64,000 nt of DNA from Anaeramoeba flamelloides (lineage: Eukaryota > Metamonada > Anaeramoebidae). Shown piece after piece: positions 42,451 through 52,808 of this stretch. Position numbers and translations under genes: made by a program. The notes below the pieces were generated by a model that saw only the letters and a program-made list of their open reading frames with translations, had not been told where the DNA came from and did not search any database. The first letter of the stretch is position 1, and the number at the start of each line of letters is the position of its first letter. Where the stretch lies: contig JANTQA010000070.1 of the NCBI GenBank assembly GCA_027625915.1, positions 4,531,001 to 4,595,000 on the forward strand, read 5' to 3'.

Positions 42451-42804
42451 ATATTTTTATTTTTATTTCTTTAATTGATTTTTTCTTTTCAAACATATTT
42501 TTTTTAATCAACAAATAAAATGTATTATTTAGAACTAAGATTTTTGTTTAATTTTTTTTGATAAATTCATCAAAAAATAGAAATTTCACTTTTAAAGCAT
42601 ATAAAAAATCAAAGTTTAAACATTAAATATTAATCTTAAAAACCAAAATTTTATAAATAATAACACATTTTAAGCAAAATAAATAACTTTAAAAGGAAAA
42701 ACCATCCCTTCTATCTGCGAAATATCTTGAATACTTGACAAATATGTAATATCTCTCAAAGCTTGTTTTTTTTAAGATTAATAGTTTATGTTAGAAAGTT
42801 GATT

Positions 42805-42835
<31 letters not shown>

Positions 42836-43941
42836 TTAAGTAACACAAATCTTGTTTTAACAAAATCCTTTAGTAAATACCAACATAACAGTATTTACAC
42901 GTTACAAAATCCCATGGAAATGTTGTATGGAATGGTTGTTTTGTTTTAATTAATTACAATAAGTTTTTTTCTTAAAAATTTAGTAATGAGATCAATTTTA
43001 CAGTTTTTACTGTGTCAAAAAATTTTTAATTAAGATCAAGACTTTTGTTTTAAATAATTAAATTGAAAAAAAGAAAAGATATAAACTATTTTTCAAAAAT
43101 TTTGACTCAATTTATAATGTTAATGGGATTGTTTTGAGGGTTTATCCCCCAGATTCTTCTTATAAAATATTTTCAAAATTTTGATCAGAATCATTCATTC
43201 TAATTTTACTAATTTTTATTTTATTTTTTCTAATTTGTGTTTTTCTTTTGCTTTTTCAATTTTCTTTTTTTTTTTTTTTGCAAAAGATAATATGGAAAAA
43301 TAAAAGAAATCTTGAAAAATACCAGTAATCACTAAGAAAATTGAGACTATGTAATGTCTGTGAAAATGAATTTAATTATTAGCAAAAAATCAGTTGTCAA
43401 CTTTTTTTCAGTGAAAGTTCAGTAATAAAAAATCAGAAAAGCTCATTTCAAAAATTGTGACTTGTTTTTTTTGTAGTTTTTGTTTTTTTTTTAATTTTTA
43501 ACATATCAGGTTTTTTATATATGTAGAATGATTTAAAGTGAATTACAAATTAGATTTAATTATTAGTTGTTCTTTAATACTAAAATAAATATATTTTTAT
43601 TTCAATTTATTATTTCAGGTGAGTCACAATTTTTGTAATGGAATTTATTTATCAAAAATTTAATTAATTTTTAATTTTATTATCTTGTTTGTTGTTATTA
43701 TTCTTTAAATGGATCAAAATAAATTATTTTTTAATTGAGAATTACAATAAATAAAAAAAAAAAAATAATCATTGAAAATTGTAAAATATTTAAATTTAAA
43801 ATAAATTAAAAAAATAAATATATTTTTAAAAAAAATAAATAAATTTTGTAAGATATTACTAAAAATGATATTAAGAGTTTCAAATATCTTGTAAATTGAT
43901 GAAAAAGCATTTCAATTCTTGAGGATTAATTTAAATAATTA
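42451..43941. other. Convergent intergenic region
   Basis: Separates the 3' ends of TOM1-like and RasGEF. It contains a TA run near 42806-42834 and a reversed family B element (43095-43640). Nothing else was recognised. Confidence 0.65.
43095..43640 (-). mobile_element. Family B element, reversed (B1)
   Basis: The reverse complement aligns with 62590-63178: CATTAACATTATAAA followed by TGAGTCAAAATTTTTG at one end and GAGTCACAATTTTTG at the other, with a third copy of the motif about 165 bp inside. A T-rich run at 43266-43279 corresponds to the A-tract of B3. Confidence 0.7.
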
Positions 43942-46900
43942 TTATTTTACATTATTTCTAGATCCTTTCAGTGGTTCTAATCTTAAAGATTTTGATAATA
44001 ATTCTTCTTTAGTACGGATTTGGGGAAGGTCATTCAATAAAATTTTAATTTGGTGAATGCTAATCAAAGCATATTTAGTTAATTGAAATTTATTTAAACG
44101 GGTTACTGTTTCATAAATTTCCCTTCTTTTCGAAAAGTTAATTAATTTCCCAATATAGTCCTCTCGTTTTTTTTCTCTTATTGAGAGTTCCTTCAAATAA
44201 TAATCTAAATTGGGGATACAAGGTTTATCATTAATTTTATTTATAATTCTTATATATTCTATATAACTATTATTATTTGGAATAATTTCTTTAAATGTGT
44301 TGAAAAGTTTTTTCTCATTTCTCGGAACTTCGTCCCATGTGAATTTTAGTCTTGTGACTGCTTCACTTGATAATCCAACAACAATTCCCCTTAGCCCATG
44401 GAAATTTTCAAGTTTTAAAAGATGATCACCTAATTTAATAAACCTACAAATATTTTTCGTTCTTTCTTTGATTGTTGGACAATCCACAATAGTGAATGTA
44501 ACCCAATTTGCAATGCTTTCAAATCGTTTAATTAAATTTAAAACATTTGGCGATTTAATTTTGGCATTTTCTTTTGACCAAGCTTCTTGTAATAATTCTG
44601 TTGGCTAATTATATTTGAAAAAAAATTAAGATTAAAATTAAGAAAATTAAGATTAAAAAAATAAATCAAAAAAAAAAGAATAATCAAGAAAAAAAAGAAT
44701 AAGGAATAAATAAATGAATCAATGAAAAATTATAATAAAAATAATAAATAATAATAATAATAAAAACAATAATAATAAAAATTAATAATAATTAAAATAA
44801 AAACAATAGTATTTACTTTAATTTGAAGATACATTTGATGTTCAATTAATGTTTCTTGTCTTGCAATTTCTTCTTCGTCAATATCTTCTAATTTCAAATC
44901 TGGACTCCAAATGTTTTTTGGGGTGATTGGATCAGGTGGATTTGTTTTAGCTCTACCAATTCTATTTAAAGTTGAATCCTTTTGCATTTTATTAATGGAA
45001 CTTCTTAGAAGTTTGGCCAGATTTTCATTTCCATCATTAACGAGTACGTTATCAATAAAATTAGACATTTCGGAAATCAGTCTATGATTAAAATCAGAAA
45101 AATAAGTCTCAATCCATTTTTTTAATACGCGTCCGATTGAAATCTGAATAGTTTTTTTTGTTTTTTGATACTCAACAAATTTTTGATCTTGCCTTTTAGG
45201 CACATGATACCTTTCAATTAATTTATCAAGAAAATCTCTGGGGGTCGTAAATGATTGATAAGACATTAGAAATGTGTGAAGATAATCGGTATCGCTTTTT
45301 CCACCTGGGGTTAATTTTTCAATAAGTTTATTAAGTGTAGCAGCTTTAACAGAGCCGTTTGCATAAATGATGTTTTCAGAAGATTCTGGTCCTTCTTCCC
45401 AGATATTAACATTTTGTACTTCAATTTGAGATTCTTCATAACCAAGACCAACAAATTCATTATTAATATAAACTTCAGGATCAAATTTATTATTTTCATT
45501 ATCTTCAATTTCATCAATTTCTTCTGTAGAAAGATTCCATATTTTTTTCATATCATTAACTCCCAACTGTAATAATGAAAAAAGTTTACTTTTTTTAGAA
45601 TTCATTTCTTCAACTATAATATTATATAATAGATAATATACCCATATACAATTTAACAAAAGACACAAAGTATAATTGGATTTTTTTTAAAAATTATTAT
45701 TTTTGATAATATTTTGTTAAAAAAATTATCATATCGGGATTAAATTTATTTCTTTGTTTTTTTTTTTTTTTTTCTGTATTAAAACTTTTGTAACAGTCAT
45801 TATGAATTTTCCGTGAAAATTTTATAATAAGTATAAAATTTATTTTTGTTATTAAAATTTATGTTACATTACAAATTCTAAATTCGTTTGGAGAAGAAAG
45901 CTTAGACCATAAATTGTTAAAATATTGTATCAAAATTTCTATTTTTACAATTTGTTTGATCTTTATTCTTTGAAAAACAAATCTCAATAAAAACATCTAT
46001 TAAGGTGGATCTTCAATTTCCTAAATTGTACAAATCAAATGGTTAAACAATTTAAAAAAAAAATAATCAAAAAAAAAAAAACTTTCAAGTTTCTTGTGAT
46101 TTCTTTTTATTTTGAAATTCAATTTTTTTCTTTTTTTTTATTCTAAAATTCAATTTTTTGGATTTGATAATTATAAAAAAATAAATTTGATGGGATTTAA
46201 AAAAAATATTTGTATTATTTTTTTTTTTATAAAAAAAGTAATTTAAAGTCGACATAAGATGTAATATCAAGTGTTTAAATTCCAATATTAAGGTTTAATT
46301 TAATTCTATTTAAAAGGTATTTACCAATTTAAATATTTCTTTTATATTTGAAGAGTTTTTTTTTTGTGCTTTTGTGTTTCCGATATTATATTCTATTTGA
46401 TATAATAATTAGACCTTTATTCGATTTTTTTAAAATTTATAATAATTTTAAGAACAAAAAAAATATTTTAAATGATTTTGTAATATTCAGTATATTTAAG
46501 GTTTTGAGATAGAAATTGCAATTTAAGCAGATTAGAAACCTTAATCACACTTTTTAATTTCTTAATTAGTAAAAATAGAATGAAAATTTGTTTTACTTTA
46601 TGGAATGTTTTAACAATATAAATTATCAAGATTAATATATTTAGATAAATAAGTATAAATTCAATAAAAAATTAATATTATAATTTTTCAATTAACAAAT
46701 GAAAATTTTTTTATTTAAAATTCAAAAAATAATTTATTTAGATAATTAGTGGAAGAAAAAAATCAAAAGATTTTCACAAATAAATTAAAAATAAATTTTT
46801 TTATTTTTTTTCCACCCCCCACCCCCTCTGACTGAATCTTCTTTATATTGGAAAGAAGAGTTACAAAGGAAAAAGACCAAGTAGTTACTTGCTAATAAAC

Positions 46901-49900
46901 TGAGAGTCTGAAACACGAAAGTATGAGTAACTTGAAAATAAAAATGAAAAAGCAAAGGCTGAAAATGCACTGGATTTAAAGCAAAGAAGATCAAATAGAA
47001 AAAGAATGAAATTACAACAATTAAATAACGATTCCCAAGTTACCATTCATGATCAATTATCAAATTAAATTAAATCAACCAAAAGTATCATGGCTGTGAT
47101 TTTGGGAGTTCTTAATTAAAAGATAGAATTGTTTTTTTTTTTTTTGATTTTTTACCAATTGCTTCTTATAAACCCTTTTTAAATTTCTTTTTTTTTTCTT
47201 TTTTCTTTTTTATTTTTTGTTTTTGAATTTTCAACATAAAAAAATATTTGGGTATATCCTTTCTCATGAATAATCGTGAAATCTATAATTTTATGCATAA
47301 ACTTCATTAAAGGTAATTTAAGTAAAAGGGGATTTAGGGGGTAATTTACACTTCTTAAATAATAATAATAAAAACGAATATTTTTATAGATAGGATTTTG
47401 GCTCTTCCAAATTGAACGTTAAGATAAAATTAATTTTTTTTTTAAATTGATTATTAATAGTTACTTAAAAAAAGGTGAAATTATTAAAATAATTCATCAT
47501 AAAATGGTTCGATTAAAGTTGTTCAGTCCTTTTATGTTTTTTATATATAATCAAATTTTCCATTTTTACTTTTTGAAAAATTAAATATAATAATTTAATT
47601 TAGTTTTAATTTTTGAAAAAATTTTGAAAAATATAGTTTTCTCGAAAAAGAAAATTTTATTTCTGATTTTCAGAATCTTGAGTTTATTATTATTAATATT
47701 GAAGAGTGTAAATTACCCCCTAAATCCCCTTTTACATAAATTTCCTTTAAGAAAGTTTATGCATAAAATTATAGATTTCACGATTATTCATGAGAAAGGA
47801 TATACCCAAATTATTTCTATGTTGAAAAATGAAAAACAAAAAATAAAAAAGAAAAAAGAAAAAAAAAAAAAATTTAAAAAGAGTTTATAAGAAGCAATTG
47901 GTAAAAAATTATAAAAAACATGTTATCTTTAATTAAGAATACCCAAAATCACAGTCACGATACTTTTGGTTAATTTAATTTCGTTTGGTAGGTGATCATG
48001 AATGTTCATGTGGGGTTCGGTTGTTTCATTGTTGTCATTTCTTTTTTCTTTTTGATCTCATTTTTTTTTAATCTTTGTATTTTTAGCCTTTTGGTTTTTC
48101 TTTTTTATTTTCAAGTTACACATACTTTCGTGTTTCAGTATCTCAGTTTATTAGCAATTAACCACTTGATCTTTTTCCTTTGTAACTCTTCTTCCCAATA
48201 TAAAGAAAATTCATCCAGGGAAAAGATGGAGAAAAATTAATCTTTAGTTTATGAAAAGTGTTTAAATTATTTTTCGTCAATTGATCTCGGTACCAATAAA
48301 AGAAATCACAGAGACTTTATTTTTGTCTTTACTTTTTGTTATAAATTTTTTTAATGTTTTGTAATTTTTTAAGGAATTTCTTATTTTTTATTAGTTTTGG
48401 AAAATTAAAAAAAATTTATTGAATTTTCATTTACAAATAAAATTACTAAATAATTTGACAATTTTTCTTTCAAATTAATGAATGAAATCTCAATTGGTTT
48501 TTTATTTTAAAAAGTTTTTCAATGGAAAACCTTTATAGATCATCAGAATAATGAAAAAAAATTATTTCGTAATCAATCGAAAAAAAAATAGAAAAGAGTG
48601 GTAATTTAATTTTTATTAAGCTGCGAAATAAAAGAAAAGAGAGAATTAATTTTACACTCAATATTAAAATTGACAAAATGAAAAGTCTCATAAAATAAGA
48701 CTAATTCTTTGTGTAAATTTCAAAAAAGTACTATTTTTTTAATGATTATGTGGGTGTACAGTCTGAAAACTATTTTTTCAGAGAGATAATTCCAATTATT
48801 TTGAGAAAGAAAAATTGAAAACCGAAACTAAAACTGAATTCAAGAAAACAGAAAAAGCGAAAAAATCTCTTTCAAAGTTTTTATCGAAAAAAAATCTAAA
48901 AATGGATCTTTTCTGATTTTTTAAGAAATTAAATTGATTAAATCTTGTTTTTAAGTGGAAAAAAAACCTGTTAGTTCGAAATTTAATTTTTTGAAAATAA
49001 ACAGAAACAAGAAAGAAACTAATAACAAATTAAAAAACTTTTTGAGAATAAATTAAAAAAGAACAAAAGAGAATAAAAAGAAAAAAAGATATTTACATCT
49101 TAATAAAGACTCATTCTCTAAACTTCTTAATGATTTTTTGAATCCAACTGAATTAAAATGTTGCATAATTAATTCTAATACTTGCTTTGTTGATAAGTTG
49201 TCTTTAACTTCAGTTTTTGATTGTGAAATTAATCTCCCAAAACTATTATTTGTAATAAGAAAACGATTCGAGAAAAAAAAAGAAGAAAATTTTGATTTTT
49301 TAACAAACAAATATCAAGAAACAAAATAAGAAAGGATCATTTTAAAACATAAAATAAAATTTATAAATAAAAAATAAAAGAAAAAGAAAAAGAAAGAAAT
49401 GAACCTTGTTTCTTTTGTTAGAGGAATAATTTTTTCTCTCAAGTCCAAAACTGTAGGGTGCTTTTGAAGTACAAAGGGTAGCCAATCGATTTTTTTCATT
49501 TCTTGTTCTTGTTTTGCTTCGAATTGCTCTTGAAGTTCTTTCTCTTTTTGTATTTCCATTTCTTCTTTAAGTTTTTTGTTTTTTAAAACCTTGTCTTCTG
49601 TAGAAACATTTATCCCAAGTAGTTCTTCGACTTTGCTTCTTTTTTTTATTTGGGGCTGTTTTTCAATTGTTGTTTGTGTTTTTTGTGTTTCTGTGGTTTC
49701 TTGTGCTTGTATTTGTGTTTCGGCTGTTAGGTTTTGTTCTATATTTTGGTTTGTAGTTTGTCGAGAAGTTTCTGGTGGGTAATCTGGTGGTGGTGGAAGG
49801 AGTGTTCTCAAATATTTATCTCCTCTGAGTTGAGGTAGTTTGTTATCCATCGTTTGCTCATTTATTTGTTGTTCGAGTTCTTGTTTTTCTTTTTGTTGCT

Positions 49901-50219
49901 GTTCTTCTTGTATTTGTATTTTTGTTTGGGTTTGAGTTTGTGTTTGTGTTTCTTGTTTTTGTTTTTCCAATTCTTGTATTTGTTGTTTGGGTTGTGTTTG
50001 TGTTTGTGTTTGTTGTGTTTCGTTGACTTTTGTTTTTGTGTTGATGTTTGAGTTTGTATTAGTGTTTCTTCTGATGGTTGTTTTTTGTGTTTCTTGTTGA
50101 TTTTCATCAATCTGATGGGTTACGAGTTTTTTAAAACGATTACGGTTCCGGCTAGTACGCCTTTGTGGGATATCCATTGACTTTAAAAAATCAGATGCCC
50201 TTAAGGGTGAGCTTGTCAT
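43942..50219 (-). CDS. LisH-RasGEF guanine nucleotide exchange factor, four exons
   Basis: Exons on the minus strand are 50219-49405, 49242-49097, 45613-44817 and 44604-43942; every phase fits, giving 806 aa. Exon 1 (MTSSPLRASDF) is Gln/Thr/Glu-rich and low complexity. Exon 2 encodes a LisH motif (TKQVLELIMQHF, SVGFKKSLRSLE). Exon 3 carries the RasGEF N-terminal region (GVNDMKKIWNL, NIIYANGSVKAATLNKLIEK, DTDYLHTFLMSYQSFTTP) and the start of the CDC25 domain (IARQETLIEHQMYLQIK). Exon 4 completes it: PTELLQEAWSK, NFHGLRGIVVGLSSEAVTRL, PCIPNLDYYLKEL, LINFSKRREIYE. It should load GTP onto Ras-like GTPases. This architecture is known from dictyostelid Ras GEFs. The frame at 45668 opens earlier, but that part is intron. 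Introns are 162, 3,483 and 212 bp. Confidence 0.88.
46800..47385 (+). mobile_element. Family C retroelement (C3)
   Basis: About 585 bp. The head has CCACCCCCTCTGACTG, TTGGAAAGAAGAGTTACAAA and ACTGAGAGTCTGAAACACG. The body has ATCATGGCTGTGATTTTGGG, and the tail has GAAATCTATAATTTTATGC and GGGGGTAATTTACACTTC followed by an AAT-rich end. The tail matches the 3' end of LINE J. I found no convincing tRNA-like promoter in the head and no long frame. Confidence 0.75.
47692..48245 (-). mobile_element. Family C retroelement, reversed (C4)
   Basis: On the minus strand it reads head (CCCTGGATGAATTTTC, ATTGGGAAGAAGAGTTACAA, GAAACACGAAAGTATG) to tail (GGGGGTAATTTACACTCTTC). It is closely similar to C3 and faces it tail to tail with about 0.3 kb between. 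Long stretches such as ATATCCTTTCTCATGAATAA are identical in both. Confidence 0.75.
48318..48420 (+). repeat. Short dispersed repeat P, copy 2
   Basis: Matches 41405-41510 (CTTTACTTTTTGTTATAAAT to TTAGTTTTGGAAAATTAAA). No function recognised. Confidence 0.5.
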
Positions 50220-50296
50220 TATTTTCGCAATGTTATGAAGAGAAGAAAAAAATCTAAAAATGATCGAATTAAACAATTTTCCATCTTTCCCCTATT

Positions 50297-50420
50297 TAAG
50301 GGATAAGGATCATAAATACATTTGGTTATAATAATAATATGTTGTAATTCGGTGTTCAATGTTTTGGTGACACAAGGTCCAAAGAACTCTAAAAAAGCTA
50401 TTATAACTGTTAATACTATT
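50297..50420 (+). mobile_element. Family H end fragment in the RasGEF 5' flank
   Basis: TTAAGGGATAAGGATCA at the start, then AATATGTTGTAATTCGGTGT and TCTAAAAAAGCTATTATAA, correspond to the left 130 bp of H2 (54923 onward). The other end was not found nearby. It starts 78 bp upstream of the RasGEF start codon. Confidence 0.6.
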
Positions 50421-50548
50421 AGGGAAAAAAGTGAAAAGGGAAAAAGTGTAAAACAATTTAAAAAGGGGTTTAAGGATAAATTAAAAAGTAAAAACAATTA
50501 ACAAACATTTTTTTTTAAGTTAGGTAGTTCTTTTTTAGAAATTTTGGT

Positions 50549-50806
50549 TTACTGTTATTTTTCAATAAATAAAAGAAAATTTTTATTTCAATTTTCAAAA
50601 TGAAAACTATTTATTATTACTACAACTATCAAATTAGCAGAGTAAAAATTTTATCTTAGAGTTAACTTAGGAAGTTTATATTATTGTCGAAAAAAACCCT
50701 TTCTAAAGGATATAGTAAAGATCTGAATTTTGTCCAACTTATTAACCTGAAAAATATTTTGGATGTGAACTAAAAATTTTCATTTTTCAATTGGAAAATA
50801 ATAGTG
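50549..50806. mobile_element. Family M short inverted-repeat element (M2)
   Basis: Aligns with 25021-25279 over about 258 bp; shared blocks include GAAAATTTTTATTTCAA, GAAAAATATTTTGG and TTGGAAAATAATA. Confidence 0.65.
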
Positions 50807-51344
50807 TTATATAAAAAACAATGATAATGAGATTAATTTTATTGATTAAAAAATTTCTCACATTTGTATATACAAAAAATATAATGAGAATTTGAGAGGT
50901 ATCTAGTAAACTTGAAAACCCGATCTGTTTTTCTTTTCTCTGGAATTGACCAATCTTTAAAAATTATCATAAAATTTAAAATTAAAATGAAAAAATATTA
51001 CTATTTCTTTTTATTTAAATAATAACAATAATTTTAATATTAGTATTAAAGTGGTCTCATAATCCTTTTTTTCCTAATTGGGTAATAGTAACTTTTTTAG
51101 TAATAAAAACAATTTCTAAATCAAATTTTAAGAATTTGGGTAAATTTGAAAATAGTATATACTTAAATAATAATAAAAAACCTCTTCTTATTTTTTAATG
51201 AAAATAATAACAAACAAAAAATTTTTTAATATGCCCCAACGAGTCTCAAAAATCATTGGTATACTTTCAATTATTATTTTATAAAAAATGTGATGAAACA
51301 TTTTTTCATTTTTCGGAACTTTTTTGAAGGATATAAACCTCTTA

Positions 51345-52022
51345 TTACAAATTTAAACTTATCTGAAATGATAAATTGGAAAAAAAAATAAATACTTCTG
51401 TATTCAAATACAACTAATAAATAAATCTGATTAATAATTCACTTTTAAATTATTCTAAATATATATTAACCTGATAACTTACAAATTAAAAAATAAATAA
51501 AAAATAAAAACTAAATAAAAGTGAATATCAATTTTTGAAATGTACATTGCCGATTTTTATTTTTATCCTGAAATTTCACTAAAAAAAGTGAACAAGATGA
51601 TTATTTACCAATAATTAAATCCCTTTTAAAAAAAATTACAGAGTTCCAATTTTCTTTGTTATTTTCATTTGTCTTTTCGAAGATGTGTTTTTTTTTTTTC
51701 ATGATCTTTTGTAAAAAAAAAATTAAAGAAAAATTATAAAAAAAAAAATAAAAAAATTAGAAAAAGAAAAAGAAAAATTTATAGCAAAAAAAAAAAACAA
51801 AAACGAAAAAAAAAAAAAAAAAAAGAAAAAGAAAAACTAAAGACCAATAAAACTTATTAAAATCAGAGGAAAATTATACGAAATTAGAAATTTTCAAATC
51901 TATAATAAAATAAAATGATTTTGATCCACAAAATTGAAAATATTTTTTTGATAAGAATATGGCATAAAACCTACAAAACCATTTCCAATAACATTATAAA
52001 GTGAGTGAATTTTTTTCAAAAA
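51345..52022 (+). mobile_element. Family B element (B2)
   Basis: Follows B3 in order: TGAAATGATAAATTGG, TAATTCACTTTTAAATTATT, AATATCAATTTTTGAAATG, AATTAAATCCC, a long A-rich tract (51715-51836), then AACATTATAAAGTGAGTGAA at the right end. The left terminal repeat is degraded. Confidence 0.65.
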
Positions 52023-52808
52023 CATCTTGTTTCGAAATACAAACAACAGGCGCTGATTCATTTATGAAAATTTTCTTCTTACTTTTTTATTACCCATTTT
52101 TTGAATAGAATTACTTCAACAAAGAATATTATTTGAAATATAAAAAAAAATTCCTAACTATTTTCGGAATATAGACTGAAAAAAAAAAAAAAGATTTTTT
52201 AAAACATTCTTTATTTTAGATGAAAATATACTATTTATGGAGTGTTTATAATATTTTCTTTTCTTTTTTATGTTGATTGGTAAAAAATAAGACATTTCCA
52301 ATTTTTAGGTTATTTTTTTTCCCAATTCTTTTTTTATTTTACTTTTGTTAGATGGACAAAAAATGTTTTTAAATTGAAAATTGAGGATTTCTTTCTGATC
52401 AAGATTCATTCATCTTTGATCAAGATTAACAAATATGAATTATTTCAAAATCATTTAAAACAGTATAACCTGATTAAAAAGATGATCAGTCCCAAGAAAT
52501 AAATTTATTTAAAAATGAAAAACAATTTTGTTTACAAAAATTCAGAAATTCAAAAAAAAAAGAAAAAAAAAATATTTATCGTTTTTTATTAAATGAAATT
52601 TGACTTATTTTTAACAAATCATAACAATAAATGAGAAATAGATATCTTAGCATTTTTGAATATAAAAAGAGTTTTTCGTATTAAGAGGCAAATTTAAAAA
52701 AGAAGAAATTGGATGATGAATTTGGAAATAAATAGGATATAATTTCAGCATATGATTTATGATGAAATTATATTATGTTTTTATTTTTTTTTCCTATTAA
52801 GTATTTGT

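Larger units (their letters stand above)
45614..49096 (-). other. 3.5-kb intron of RasGEF gene
   Basis: Lies between the LisH exon and the RasGEF exons. It contains two family C elements in tail-to-tail orientation (46800-47385 and 47692-48245) and a short P repeat (48318-48420). Open frames inside it (46785-46994, 47624-47890, 47992-48240) are retroelement DNA. The remaining DNA is AT-rich with nothing recognised. Confidence 0.8.
50220..52808. other. Intergenic region between RasGEF and clathrin light chain
   Basis: This is the 5' flank of RasGEF and the 3' flank of clathrin light chain. It contains one end of a family H element (50297-50420), a family M element (50549-50806) and a family B element (51345-52022). 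From about 52030 to 52808 the DNA is AT-rich and nothing was recognised. Confidence 0.65.

Noticed and set aside
44730-45668. Upstream extension MCLLLNCIWVYY as the RasGEF start
   Set aside because: The sequence before 45614 looks like intron with an AG acceptor at 45615-45614 in the right phase; the hydrophobic residues come from reading through it.
49576-50110. Hydrophobic and Gln/Lys frames around RasGEF exon 1
   Set aside because: They are alternate-frame readings of a Gln/Thr-rich repeat; only the frame that splices into the LisH exon is supported.
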